Counted from the stretch's first letter, positions 5,687 to 14,475 are shown. The stretch is DNA of 32,401 nt from Terriglobia bacterium (GCA_035712365.1 DASTAW010000012.1:1-32401); one strand, 5' to 3'. Notes: generated from the sequence alone by a model not told the origin. A program made the numbers and translations.

Positions 5687-7522
5687 TCAGTCATAATAGC
5701 CGGACTCCCACCAGATGGACCATACCGAGCCGTCGCTGGCCCTGGCGAACAGGTCGAGGTGATTGGAATCGTAATCGCTGGGCCGCAGGAGAGCTGCGAC
5801 GGTGGCGCCGGGCAACATGGCCGTCTCAGGATGGACCGGTATCCATGACTGCCACAGGGCCTCCGGATAGATACCAAGCCGGGAGTTGTTCCAGACAACG
5901 CCGTCCGGCGCCGTCCCGAAAGCCTGCAGTGTGTAGCCAAGCTGCGGGCCCCGGACCACGGTGACGTCCGCTGCGGGCTGCAGCTTGACGCTGTTCCCCA
6001 TCACGGCCGACCACGCACGCCAGGCGTGCGCCGCGTCCCAATGCGTGCCGAGCACCGTTCCGTCGCCGGAAGTTGCAAAAAGCTCCAGCGTTTCGGCCGA
6101 TGACCAGAGCGCCGTGATGGGTGCGCCGGGCGCGAGCTTGGTGGCCGGATCGATGGCAAACCAGTTCTGCCAGCCATTGTTGGTGTCCCACCAGGTGCTC
6201 CAGGCCGAGCCATCGTTGGCGGTGGCAAACAGGTCGAGGTGGTTGCCTCCAGCGGTCCACAGAGCGGCGACCTCCGCCCCCGGCTTGACGCTGACATTGG
6301 GGGCCCACACAGCGTTGCTGACCGTGAACCACGGCTGCCAGCCTTTGTCCGGCTCCCACCAGGTGCTCCACACCATGCCAATCGGCCCTGAAGCGCCCGT
6401 GGCAAAAAGGTCAAGATGATTGCTGTTCGGGCGCCAGACGGCAGTGACGGGCGCGCCGCGCTGCAGCCGGGTCTGGGGGTGGACCAGAAACCACTCCTGC
6501 CACCCGGGACCGTTTTCCCACCACGTGCTCCACACGTCGCCGTTGTTGGCGGTGGCGAACAGATCGAGGTGCTTGCTGCCCGGGCGCCACAGGGCAGTGA
6601 CCTTCGCGCCAGGCATCACGCTGACGTTTTGGGCCCAGACGGCGTTGCCGGGATTGAACCAGGGCTGCCAGGCTGCATTGGGCTGCCACCAGGCGGACCA
6701 GGTCTCTCCGAGAGTGGGAATGCCGCCCGCCAGAAACAGGTCAAGGTGAAGGTCGCTGGTGCCATCGCGCCAGAGCGCTGTGACGCTCTTGCCGGGGAGC
6801 AGGCGCGGGTTCGACGGCTCGAGTGGCGCCTCCGGGTGGATTGAAAACCAGTTACGGAACCAGCCGACGTCCGGGACGGAGCCGGCGGGCGAGACCCAGG
6901 GCAGGCTTGACCAGCCCGAGTAAGTGTAACCAGCCAGACCCGCCGTGACTCCGCCCTCTACCTGAAACGTGTAGGCGGTGTTGGGATAAATGGGGCCAAG
7001 CGTTGCCTGCTGCGCGTTGCCGCTTAAGTCAAACTGCGCATGGTAGGGCAGAGGGTCGCTCGTCCTGCCCCAGAGCACGATTACCTTGTCATACGCGCTG
7101 CCGGAATAGGGCCCCTGGTTTTGCCATTCGAAATTGACCGAATGCGTGGCAGGGTTCGGCATCACGCTCAGGTTGATCGGCGGCGGCACCTTGTAGTGCC
7201 CGGGTATCTGGGGCTGCGAAGGAGGCGCCGCGCCGTTGGCGGGGACCGTGACGCTGGTCGGCGCCGTCGCGCTATCGTGGGCCGTGCTGCTGATGAACGT
7301 GACGTAGACGCTGACCAGCGTGCCGGCAAAGTGGCTGACCGTGGAACTTTGGAAAGTGATACCGGCGGTGTTGCCGGGCAGATTTTGTTGCACGCCGGTG
7401 ATCTTGTTGTTGAGAGTGACGACGATTTCTGTGGGAGTGTCCGAGGTGGGGGCGACTTGCCACGTGACGACAATGGTGCCCGAATTGTAGACCGCAGTCA
7501 GGTTCTGGGGAGGCTTCATCAT
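5687..7522 (-). CDS. PLL-like seven-bladed propeller lectin with N-terminal fibronectin type III domains
   Basis: The 611-residue protein has two fibronectin type III-like regions (about 1-105 and 110-225). After them come seven tandem repeats of about 50-60 residues (about 230-611), each with the pattern x-LLPG-x-VTALWR-x-HLDLFATA-x-DG-x-VWSTWW-x-GW-Q-x-WF. Seven such repeats, Trp-rich and with L-D-L-F strands, match the layout of the Photorhabdus PLL/PHL lectins, seven-bladed propellers that bind fucose or O-methylated sugars. The last blade ends WSIWWESGYYD, and the first begins with WFRNWFS, as expected for ring closure. No signal peptide is visible after MMKPPQNLTAV, so export is unexplained. 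Blades 5 and 6 are the most diverged (loss of STWW). ATGATG starts follow GAGG at 9-12 nt. Sugar binding is inferred from the family. Confidence 0.75.
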   Translation of the reverse strand: MMKPPQNLTAVYNSGTIVVTWQVAPTSDTPTEIVVTLNNKITGVQQNLPGNTAGITFQSSTVSHFAGTLVSVYVTFISSTAHDSATAPTSVTVPANGAAPPSQPQIPGHYKVPPPINLSVMPNPATHSVNFEWQNQGPYSGSAYDKVIVLWGRTSDPLPYHAQFDLSGNAQQATLGPIYPNTAYTFQVEGGVTAGLAGYTYSGWSSLPWVSPAGSVPDVGWFRNWFSIHPEAPLEPSNPRLLPGKSVTALWRDGTSDLHLDLFLAGGIPTLGETWSAWWQPNAAWQPWFNPGNAVWAQNVSVMPGAKVTALWRPGSKHLDLFATANNGDVWSTWWENGPGWQEWFLVHPQTRLQRGAPVTAVWRPNSNHLDLFATGASGPIGMVWSTWWEPDKGWQPWFTVSNAVWAPNVSVKPGAEVAALWTAGGNHLDLFATANDGSAWSTWWDTNNGWQNWFAIDPATKLAPGAPITALWSSAETLELFATSGDGTVLGTHWDAAHAWRAWSAVMGNSVKLQPAADVTVVRGPQLGYTLQAFGTAPDGVVWNNSRLGIYPEALWQSWIPVHPETAMLPGATVAALLRPSDYDSNHLDLFARASDGSVWSIWWESGYYD

Positions 7523-8289
7523 GAGAGTAATCCTCGTTTCTCAGCAGGCGTCCTCCCCAATCCCACTGCGCCCGCAAGCTTGTTATGCGATTTTCTTTTT
7601 CGCCGTGGTGCGTTCGGGTTCCTTAGATCTAAGGGACTCGCCAAGTATTAGCATGAAGTAACTGGAGTGTCAATACCTTGTACATAATCCCGGACAGGAC
7701 GGCGTTGCTCGCCATCGGCAGGCATTTACCCTGGTTCCTAACCTGCCGGTCACACGCCGTTTCCGCGGTCTGAACAGCAGCTATCGCCGGGACTCCTGTT
7801 TCACAGGAACTCGCCGCTTGGATGTGCGTCCTCTCGAATGGGCCGTTCGAACTAAAAAATGCAGCACGCCGAATCTGCACTGGCGAGGCGAGCGCGGGCC
7901 ACAGGCGATGGCGTGTCATTTCAGGAGCGGAGGTACGGTCCACGGGGAACGCTGGTGTCGAGTTTGCCCAGGGGGCAAACCAGGCGAAGCAAGGGACCGG
8001 CAGTGAAAGACCCCCGGCGCGGTTCGGCGGGCGGCAGAAAAGTGCGGTAAGCGGCGCGGGGCCAGGCTTGGCCGGCGGGAGCGTTATGTAGCTTCCTAAC
8101 ATAGGCTAGAATCAGCCTCGAATTACCGCCAAATGGGACAAATGGGACGTTTGGGACAAAAATTCCTAAAATTGTAGGTTATTGATAATAGGTATGTTAT
8201 TATAAAACCAGACAGTGTTTCGTGCGGCTTCTTGCAGAAGTTGTTGATCTTTGGAGCAGTGGGTAAAAATTGCGATTTCCCGCTCGCGC
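7523..8289. other. Large non-coding gap with an AT-rich patch
   Basis: No convincing gene is seen. A 157-codon minus-strand frame at 7629-8102 has no recognisable domain, no good ribosome site and a Pro/Cys-rich composition, so I treat it as chance. The right end is distinctive: three 9-nt repeats (8131-8157), then an AT-rich run (about 8158-8212) unlike the surrounding DNA. Confidence 0.5.
8131..8157 (+). repeat. Three tandem 9-nt repeats beside an AT-rich patch
   Basis: AAATGGGAC occurs twice (8131-8139, 8140-8148), followed by GTTTGGGAC (8149-8157), a strict 9-nt period. The next 55 nt are strongly AT-rich. This resembles an array of protein-binding sites next to an easily melted region, but no gene start lies near to give it a target. 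Confidence 0.55.
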
Positions 8290-9954
8290 TCAACGCTCGG
8301 CTGACTGCATGCCCGGCGCCGATGGCTGCCCAGGCAACGCAAAGGCCATCAGCCGGTCCTGGGCCGCCACCACCACGTACTGCCGCCCATCGAGCATGTA
8401 GGTCATGGGCGAATTCTCCATGGTCCCACCGGCGTTCAGGTGCCACAACGTCTTGCCCGTGGCCGGATCAAGCGCCAGCAGATTGCCGGCATTGTCCGCG
8501 GTGAACAACAGGCGCCCGGCGGTTGACAGGTTGCCGGCGCTGGAACCGCCGCGGCCGAGTTCGTGCGTCCAGGCGATCTTGCCCGTCTTGTAGTCGATGG
8601 CGCGAGTCGCCGTGTCGTCCCACAGTCCGCGATCGCGTCCGCCCCAGCCTTCGGCTTTGCCGCGCGCCGTCAGGTAGTAGATGCTGAAGGTCCGGGTTGC
8701 AGTGACGTAGAACAGGCCCGTCTGCGGATCGTAGCTGGGCGCCATCCAGTTGGTGCCGCCTCCCGTTGCGGGCGCCACCAGCGCACCGTCAGGCGACGGA
8801 GCTGTGTGCGGTTTGGGGATGGGATGGCCCTCGGCATCATAGGAGGAAGACCATGTCTGATCGATGAACGGAGCGGTCAGCAGATGCTTGCCGTTGGTGC
8901 GGTCAAGCAGGAAGAAAAAGGAATTGCGCGCGGCTTGTCCCAGCAGGTGCATCGGCTTGCCGTTGAACTCGCCGTCGAACAGCACCGGCGTCTCCACGTT
9001 GTCCCAGTCGTGAACGTCGTGGGGAGAAGCCTGGTAGTACCAGACCATTTTGCCGGTGTCCGGATTGAGCGCCACAATCGAGCACGTATAGAGGTTCGCG
9101 CCCTCCCGCGCGGAGCCCACCAGCACGGGATTGGGATTTCCCGTGCCCCAATAGAGCAGATTGAGCTCGGGATCGTAAGTGCCGGTCATCCACGTCATGC
9201 CGCCGCCATGCCGCATGGCTTCCACGTTGGGCCAGGTATTGGCGCCCTTTTCGCCCGGCAGAGGCTCAACCCACCAGCGCCACTGCAGCTTGCCCGTCGC
9301 CGGATCAATCGAATCGAGGAACCCGGGAATGTCTGTCACATCGCCCGAGACGCCCGCAATCACATGGTCGCGCACCACCAGCGGCGACATGGTCGCGAAA
9401 TATTTGAGATCGGCGTCGGCAAGCTTGACAATCCAGATTTGCTTTCCGTCTTTGGCGTTCAGGCAGACCAGTTGCGCATCCGGCGTCGTAAGGTAGAGCC
9501 GGTCATGCCACATGGCCACCCCGCGATTGCCGATGTGGTCGCCCTCCGACTGCCGGTAGTAGTGCCAGATCTCGCGCCCTGTGCGGGCATCAACCGCCCA
9601 GACGTTGTCGGGCACCGTGAGATAAAGAATGCCGTTCACTTCCAGCGGAGTTGATTTGATGGCCTGCGTGCCGGTGGCGTAGAGCCATGCCAGGCTCAGC
9701 GAGTGGACGTTCGAGGAGTTGATTTGGTCGAGCGTGCTGTAGCGGCGCCCGGAATAATCGCCGTTATAGGTGGGCCAGGCAGTGGTTGGCGGCTCCAGCA
9801 GGGTCTGGCCAGTCAATCCCTGCGCAGGCAGAGCGGGCGCGGCGAGCAGCAGGCAGCAAGTTATGGCCAGGCAATATCCTGAGATTCGATTCAGCGCGAG
9901 CCCGCGTACAAGCCCGGGGCTGGCAGGGCGATGAGGTGTCATCAGCGTTCTCAT
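8290..9954 (-). CDS. PQQ-dependent alcohol/sugar dehydrogenase (quinoprotein propeller)
   Basis: The 554-residue enzyme has a signal peptide (hydrophobic about 25-44, cleavage near LPAQG) and an eight-bladed PQQ propeller. Visible motifs are WPTYNGDYSGRRYS (60-73), repeated DP-x-TGK-x-W blade signatures, the GGG-x-W-x-PSYDP-type segment (about 252-262 and again later), and SPHDVHDWDN (310-319), whose Asp residues lie where the catalytic base is found. It would oxidise an alcohol or sugar in the periplasm and pass electrons to a cytochrome c. The adjacent Cys-Cys pair of typical methanol/ethanol dehydrogenases, expected just before NRGVA, is absent (GDHIGNRGVA at about 138-146), so substrate class is uncertain. 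The length fits the family without a fused heme domain; the partner cytochrome gene is immediately upstream and overlaps by ATGA, indicating translational coupling. Confidence 0.88.
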   Translation of the reverse strand: MRTLMTPHRPASPGLVRGLALNRISGYCLAITCCLLLAAPALPAQGLTGQTLLEPPTTAWPTYNGDYSGRRYSTLDQINSSNVHSLSLAWLYATGTQAIKSTPLEVNGILYLTVPDNVWAVDARTGREIWHYYRQSEGDHIGNRGVAMWHDRLYLTTPDAQLVCLNAKDGKQIWIVKLADADLKYFATMSPLVVRDHVIAGVSGDVTDIPGFLDSIDPATGKLQWRWWVEPLPGEKGANTWPNVEAMRHGGGMTWMTGTYDPELNLLYWGTGNPNPVLVGSAREGANLYTCSIVALNPDTGKMVWYYQASPHDVHDWDNVETPVLFDGEFNGKPMHLLGQAARNSFFFLLDRTNGKHLLTAPFIDQTWSSSYDAEGHPIPKPHTAPSPDGALVAPATGGGTNWMAPSYDPQTGLFYVTATRTFSIYYLTARGKAEGWGGRDRGLWDDTATRAIDYKTGKIAWTHELGRGGSSAGNLSTAGRLLFTADNAGNLLALDPATGKTLWHLNAGGTMENSPMTYMLDGRQYVVVAAQDRLMAFALPGQPSAPGMQSAER

Positions 9955-10793
9955 TTCAACGTTTCCATATATGCAAAGAGGTTGTGAACGTCCGCCTGGG
10001 TCAGCACGTCCAAAAGCTGGCGATGCGCGGCAAGCGGATCATGTACGCTCACCTTGACCTGATCGAGCGGGAATGAGCGATACCATCCTGCGGAATCGTG
10101 CAGCGCCACGGTGAACTCATCCAGATGATCGAGCGGACCCTCGAGCGTTTCGCCGGAGGGCAGCGTCACCGTGACGGTGCGTTTCGCTTGTCGGGGATAA
10201 AGCATCTGCGATTCCAGTTCCAGCGGCTGGTACTTGGTTGCGACGTACGCGAGGTCGCCGGTGGGCGAATGGCAGTCCTTGCACTTCCCCGCCCCGTTGA
10301 AGAACTCTTTGCCGGCGGCGGCATTGCCGGTCAGCATCCACTTGAGCGCATAGTCGCTCGGCACTCCCGCGGACGCCAGAGCTTCCGCCTGCCGATAATG
10401 CAGAAACTCCGCGATATCCTTAATCTGGGCGTTGCTCAGATGGAGGGGCGGCATGCCTTTGCTGGGCCGGCCATTCAGGATCACCGGGCCAATCTGGTCT
10501 CCGGCTTTGTCGTGCGCCACCAGCGGCGAGCGAACCAGGTCCGGCCCGCGCCCGCCGGTTGCATCCTCCCCGTGGCAGAAGGCGCAGTTCGCGCCGAAGG
10601 TTTTCTGGCCGCGTTCCACCGCCGGCGTAGGCTTCAATTCAGCCCTCCTCCGGCGATGCCTTGCCGCCGGTGCAGGGTTCTCCTGCGACAGCGCCGGCAC
10701 GGGCGCAAGCGCGATCATGGCCAGGGCCAAGGCAAATGGCAGAGCTTTCCAGACTGTGCTGGCCGCTGCTGCTCTGTTTTTCCTCACATTCAT
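9951..10793 (-). CDS. Exported diheme cytochrome c, partner of the PQQ dehydrogenase
   Basis: The chosen 280-residue protein starts MNVRKNRAAA and has a signal peptide (about 13-37). Two heme-binding motifs are present: CAFCH (70-74) and CKDCH (171-175). Met114 in SKGMPP is the likely axial ligand of heme 1; Met197 could serve heme 2. Residues about 206-255 form a small beta-rich insert (VTVTLPSGETLEGPL, then DEFTVALHDSAGWYRSF) before a final helix, as in many soil-bacterial cytochromes. The frame stays open upstream to 11396, but that part overlaps the J-domain gene and lacks a signal peptide, so the ATG at 10793 is preferred. Its stop codon overlaps the start of the dehydrogenase (ATGA), so it most likely accepts electrons from that enzyme and hands them to the respiratory chain. 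Confidence 0.82.
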   Translation of the reverse strand: MNVRKNRAAAASTVWKALPFALALAMIALAPVPALSQENPAPAARHRRRRAELKPTPAVERGQKTFGANCAFCHGEDATGGRGPDLVRSPLVAHDKAGDQIGPVILNGRPSKGMPPLHLSNAQIKDIAEFLHYRQAEALASAGVPSDYALKWMLTGNAAAGKEFFNGAGKCKDCHSPTGDLAYVATKYQPLELESQMLYPRQAKRTVTVTLPSGETLEGPLDHLDEFTVALHDSAGWYRSFPLDQVKVSVHDPLAAHRQLLDVLTQADVHNLFAYMETLK

Positions 10794-11103
10794 ATCGGAC
10801 CATCTCACATGGTGATGTTGGCGCCGGCCGGAGTTCCCGAGAATGCTGCCGAGACACACAGCGAGGACTGCGATTGAACCGCCGGCTCGATTGAGTGATG
10901 GTTCTTCAAAGCCCCGGAGCGAATACCTGCAGCAATCCTGCTCCGCAACCAGCCGTAAGAAAACGGTAATCATACTGCTATTTCCAAAAGTCCGCCAGCC
11001 CGAATTCGCCCAAGCGAAGCTGTGCCGCCGCTGACGGGGAAATATGCTGCAAGAGGAAACCGCCCATATCACAAGAACGGCGCTACGCACGAAAAGAGAA
11101 AGT
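10794..11103. other. Gap upstream of the cytochrome/PQQ dehydrogenase operon
   Basis: This 310-nt gap should carry the minus-strand promoter of the cytochrome gene. I see no good -35/-10 pair, no hairpin with a T tract after the J-domain gene, and no small gene. Confidence 0.4.
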
Positions 11104-13212
11104 CTACACGTTGTCCCCGTGAAGCATCTTTGCGCACCTGTCGAGACGTTTCTCAAGGCGATCCTCTTCGGATGGACTGGAGCGGTCCCTGTATCGCTGC
11201 GGAAGGGCAAAATATCTCTGAAGCCACTGTTGTGCTTCCCGCCAGCGCTTGAGCCGCACAAGTGCGCCTGTAAGTCGATCCACCCAGTAACCAACCTGGA
11301 GTTCCTGGACGTGCACCATCGACCTGCCAAGGGTGAGCAGATATTCGCAATGTTCGCTGAACACTTTAATCGCTGCTTCGGGATTCGCCTTTGCAATGTC
11401 CATCGCGCCGAAGGCTCTCCGCTGCGCGGCTGTGTACTCCGCTCTGCGGAACACTTCTGACTCGCGAAGCCACGCCTCGCGCTCGCACTGGTCCTCTTCG
11501 CTCTCGGGGAGGCGTCCTGTCCTCTGCATTATCCGTAGCCTGTCAATGGGCAGAAGGATCGCCTTGAAGTAATCCGGCGTCAGTGGCACTCCCAACGGGG
11601 ACCCGTCTCCGATAGTCAGCGTAATTCCGGCACCCTTCATGGCGGTGTCCCGGTTCTGGCTGATCTCCGCGATCAACTTGGCCCTTGCCTGCCGATCCGA
11701 AAGTGGCTCGTCACGAAGAAGGGCAATTACCTCCGCGACCTCGGACCCGTAAGAGCTCCCGGTCCCGCCGTGGATCGCCGCGAGTAGTTGCGTCTCATGC
11801 TCCGCCGCAACTTCATCGAGAGACCCGGGGTTCAGCAGCACCGACTCAAGGAGACTCATGATTCTGACGAAGGTGTACTTGCGGACAAGGGGTAAAGTCG
11901 TTTGATCACTAAATGCGATCAAATACTCCCCTTGCTGGTCATCGGTAAGCTGGGTGATCCGCGTGACATAGTATCCGGGCTCTGGCACAAATTGGCTCTT
12001 CGGCGTCTTGCCTCGTGCGATGTGATCCGTCGACAGTTCCCGAAGGAATCCCTGGCCCGCTAAGAAATGACGCAGGTCCTCCTCGTACACTTGGTCATTG
12101 GCCGCAGATTGCGCCAGTCGTTCAATTGTCTTTCGATATTGGCTCGCATCAATTAATCCTAGCCGCAGGGCGTTATCCGCTTGGCGTTTGTGGTTCAGAA
12201 CTACCTGTGCCCGTCTTTCGCCAGCCATAACCTCTTCAGGTTCGCGCACGTACACTTCATACTTGAGGCCCTGCTTCTCAGCCTCTTGTAGGCCCCTGCG
12301 AGCGATGGCAAGGGCTCTGGATGCTTGTTCACTGAGGCCCGCGAGGGACAGACGAGTTGCGAGCTTCCCAGCTGGCTCCGTGAGAGCCAACCACCTCCAA
12401 GGGTGACTTGCATAACTCGATTGTTGCCATTTAGGCGAGGTAACTTGTTCTAGCCAGGTGAAAGCTGTATCGATGTTCCAATCATCGAGGGCGGTCAGGA
12501 AGAGCATCTCTCCACATTTGTACCGATAAGCAGCGCAGTCGGACACCTCGTTCGCAACCGAAGTTTCGTCTACCTCCAACTCTGCTCCCGCTGCTCCTAT
12601 TTGTCTCTCTCGTAAAAGGATGTGAACAAAATGGAACGCCTCATTCACTTCCACCATGGCATTGTGCGAGCCGCCGGCATCGGGATGGTTCCGCAGTGCG
12701 GCGCTTCGGTAGGCGGACCGTAGCGAGTCGTAGGTCAAAGGCTCGCTGAGGCGAAGCAGTTCAATTCCCCCACGATATTTTGCGCGCGCGACCTCGAGAG
12801 GCGTAGCACCGATGCGCCCTCTTCCCGATTGCCCGACCTGGAGTGACTCGGAAATGACGCGATCAACCGCTGCGGCGCCCGAAGATGAGCCTGTTAGGTC
12901 AATGAATAGTTCCAGCGTAGCTCCCAAGCGTTCGTGGAAATCGCGTCGAGGGCCGACTCGCTTAAGGGCCTCGTAGAACGCTTCGCACTCGCGCGCGTCG
13001 AAGTACGCCACAACAGAGGGCGTAGATAGATAATCCACGGCGTCACTGGAGCGGCCGAAGGTCCGGGCCGCGCTAATAGCAACGTGGGTTGTCGGCGAGG
13101 TAGTCGGCTCGGTCGCATTTTTGACTTCTTCAGTCGGCGGAGCCGAGGTCGCGCTCGCCTTGCGTCCTAGCTGTCGAAACCACGAAAGCAAATGTCCCCC
13201 CTTGCCGCTCAT
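11104..13212 (-). CDS. J-domain protein with large unrecognised C-terminal region
   Basis: The 702-residue product (ATG at 13212) carries a J-domain-like segment at about 158-195. Its pattern YRSAALRNHPDAGGSH followed by MVEVNEAF matches helices II-III of DnaJ, with the HPD motif (176-178) needed to stimulate Hsp70 ATPase. No Gly/Phe-rich or zinc-finger region follows, so it is not canonical DnaJ. The N-terminal 40 residues are low-complexity Ser/Thr/Pro. The remaining 500 residues are mainly helical, with tetratricopeptide-like character near the end (EAAIKVFSEHCEYLLTLGR, then REAQQWLQRYFALPQ). I do not recognise this region. A TTG at 13272 would add 20 residues; neither start has a strong ribosome site. 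It lies 130 bp after the gene at 13343-14158 on the same strand, so the two may form an operon and act together. Confidence 0.6.
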   Translation of the reverse strand: MSGKGGHLLSWFRQLGRKASATSAPPTEEVKNATEPTTSPTTHVAISAARTFGRSSDAVDYLSTPSVVAYFDARECEAFYEALKRVGPRRDFHERLGATLELFIDLTGSSSGAAAVDRVISESLQVGQSGRGRIGATPLEVARAKYRGGIELLRLSEPLTYDSLRSAYRSAALRNHPDAGGSHNAMVEVNEAFHFVHILLRERQIGAAGAELEVDETSVANEVSDCAAYRYKCGEMLFLTALDDWNIDTAFTWLEQVTSPKWQQSSYASHPWRWLALTEPAGKLATRLSLAGLSEQASRALAIARRGLQEAEKQGLKYEVYVREPEEVMAGERRAQVVLNHKRQADNALRLGLIDASQYRKTIERLAQSAANDQVYEEDLRHFLAGQGFLRELSTDHIARGKTPKSQFVPEPGYYVTRITQLTDDQQGEYLIAFSDQTTLPLVRKYTFVRIMSLLESVLLNPGSLDEVAAEHETQLLAAIHGGTGSSYGSEVAEVIALLRDEPLSDRQARAKLIAEISQNRDTAMKGAGITLTIGDGSPLGVPLTPDYFKAILLPIDRLRIMQRTGRLPESEEDQCEREAWLRESEVFRRAEYTAAQRRAFGAMDIAKANPEAAIKVFSEHCEYLLTLGRSMVHVQELQVGYWVDRLTGALVRLKRWREAQQWLQRYFALPQRYRDRSSPSEEDRLEKRLDRCAKMLHGDNV

Positions 13213-13293
13213 GACTAGGCGGAATTCGAAAGAAATCTGCGTGATTGTATAAACTTTCTTTCCGAACCTCAACCGCTCGAACGGCCTGGGTCA

Positions 13294-13313
13294 GCGGTGG
13301 GCGGAGCCACCGC
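13294..13313. repeat. Hairpin between the two cassette genes
   Basis: GCGGTGG, loop gcggag, CCACCGC is a perfect 7-bp stem; outer TGG/CCA bases can extend it with a bulge. It lies just after the stop of the gene at 13343-14158 and has no T tract, so it could modulate rather than end transcription into the J-domain gene. Confidence 0.4.
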
Positions 13314-13342
13314 CCAGCTAAACGCGTAATCGTTCCCGGTAT

Positions 13343-14158
13343 CTACCCGCAAAGCGCATCTCCGGTAAGTAGGGTGAATCTCCAATCCGACGAGCCAATA
13401 ACGGCGAGGATCTGCTCCTTACTCACAGGCTTCGTCACGTAGCTCTCGAACTCTGCGTAGCCCTTAGTTCTCAAGCCGATTGATCGCAAAAAGGCGTTGA
13501 TGAAATATTCACCGAGTTCCGAGCCCGTGTGTAACGCTTTTGCGGGCAGCGCGGCCACGACGACGTGCGGCTCGCCTATTTGTTTCAAAACTGGCCCGGT
13601 TATGTGATCATCCTCGTGCGAATTGTAAAGGCCCTCACCTCCCCACGATTCAAAGAATCTATGGACGCAACTCACATTTTTAAGGAGCGACCGAGCGTTC
13701 ACAAACCCGACCATGCCGAGCCTATTCGGGTCATCGGCCTGATTCTTCTCCAACAAGGCGTCTGCCAGCGCTCTCGGAAGGTGATCTTCTTTCACAGCTC
13801 TTTCGATCCGGTCACGTAAGAATTCTGGCGATGAGAGCTTCAAGCCCTCCTGCCTCACCGATTCCGCTTCGTACGGTAAGAGCCGTGTACAGTGGAATCC
13901 TAGAATTCTTGCTGCGGCAACAAATACGTTGGCCCTCTCCACTACTTTCCTTCTCCCATCTGCAATCTCGCTCTTCGGGAACCTAAAGCGCTCGCCGGGT
14001 ATGCGGTCAACTTCACGCATCCTGGCCTCGTAGTCTGAAAGCACGTCTTTGGAGTTCGTTAGTACATTGCAGAGAGCTCCAGGCCAAGTTAACGGATCCT
14101 CGATGTCAACTATTTGCTCTCCAGCGCCATAATTCATGCCTCCTCCTTCCGCACCCAT
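13343..14158 (-). CDS. Unrecognised protein, possible ADP-ribosyltransferase-like fold
   Basis: The product is 271 residues from the ATG at 14158 (GAGGAG 4 nt upstream) or 264 from 14137 (GGAGG upstream); both are well placed, whereas the longer frame to 14284 has no ribosome site. I cannot name the family. Conserved-looking blocks are FHCTRLLPYEAESVRQEGL (88-106), a Lys/Asn/Gln-rich linker, SWGGEGLYNSHEDD (171-184) and GEPHVVVAALPA. The first block, a strand with H-x-T-R followed by a helix ending in E-G-L, resembles the start of ART-fold proteins such as DarT, and a later Gly-Gly-Glu-x-x-Tyr could supply an active-site Glu. That link is inference only. The gene precedes the J-domain gene on the same strand (130 bp gap), and the two form a candidate cassette of unknown function. 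Confidence 0.6.
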   Translation of the reverse strand: MGAEGGGMNYGAGEQIVDIEDPLTWPGALCNVLTNSKDVLSDYEARMREVDRIPGERFRFPKSEIADGRRKVVERANVFVAAARILGFHCTRLLPYEAESVRQEGLKLSSPEFLRDRIERAVKEDHLPRALADALLEKNQADDPNRLGMVGFVNARSLLKNVSCVHRFFESWGGEGLYNSHEDDHITGPVLKQIGEPHVVVAALPAKALHTGSELGEYFINAFLRSIGLRTKGYAEFESYVTKPVSKEQILAVIGSSDWRFTLLTGDALCG

Positions 14159-14310
14159 TGTTCTCCTCAGAGTTGGTGCCCCCCGCTTACTCGCCCTCAC
14201 CTTCAGCTTTCTGCTTTGATTTACCAGGCCACTCTCCATTTCCCGCGCCGCTTGTTCTCGCGGACACGGCAGGCAGGCGAACACCCCTGCGCCTTACGGA
14301 CGCGGCTGGG

Positions 14311-14350
14311 GCAGAGCCTGATTTCTAGGCTCTGCGATTCCTGGAGGGAA
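14311..14350 (-). repeat. Two-hairpin repeat, family A, diverged copy 4
   Basis: On the minus strand: a short TTCC/GGAA hairpin, spacer tcg, then hairpin 2 with perfect arms (GCAGAGCCT at 14311-14319 pairing with AGGCTCTGC at 14327-14335, 7-nt loop), followed by a CCCAGCC tail similar to the CGCCAGCC tail of other copies. The order and spacer fit family A, though hairpin 1 has degenerated. Confidence 0.5.
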
Positions 14351-14371
14351 CGATGCGCGACGGCGGTAACC

Positions 14372-14413
14372 CCTCACTTCGCGAGGCCGCAGACGCTACA
14401 AGGCAAGTGTCAC
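14372..14413 (+). repeat. Two-hairpin repeat, family A, copy 5
   Basis: Hairpin 1 is CCTCAC, loop ttc, GCGAGG (one A-C mismatch; the outer pair is C-G where the copy at 437 has T-A). Spacer ccg is followed by CAGACGCT, loop acaaggca and a partly paired right arm AGTGTCAC. It is head to head with the copy at 14311-14350, 21 nt away. Confidence 0.65.
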
Positions 14414-14475
14414 GCAAACCTCCGCATATCTTAACTTGCGGGTCCCATCGATCGCGGGGTCTCAGTTCGTCGTAG

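Noticed and set aside
7629-8102. 157-codon minus-strand frame in the long gap
   Set aside because: No ribosome site, odd Pro/Cys-rich composition and no domain; more likely chance openness in GC-rich DNA.
10794-11396. N-terminal extension of the cytochrome c gene
   Set aside because: It overlaps the J-domain gene and lacks a signal peptide; the start at 10793 gives a proper exported cytochrome.
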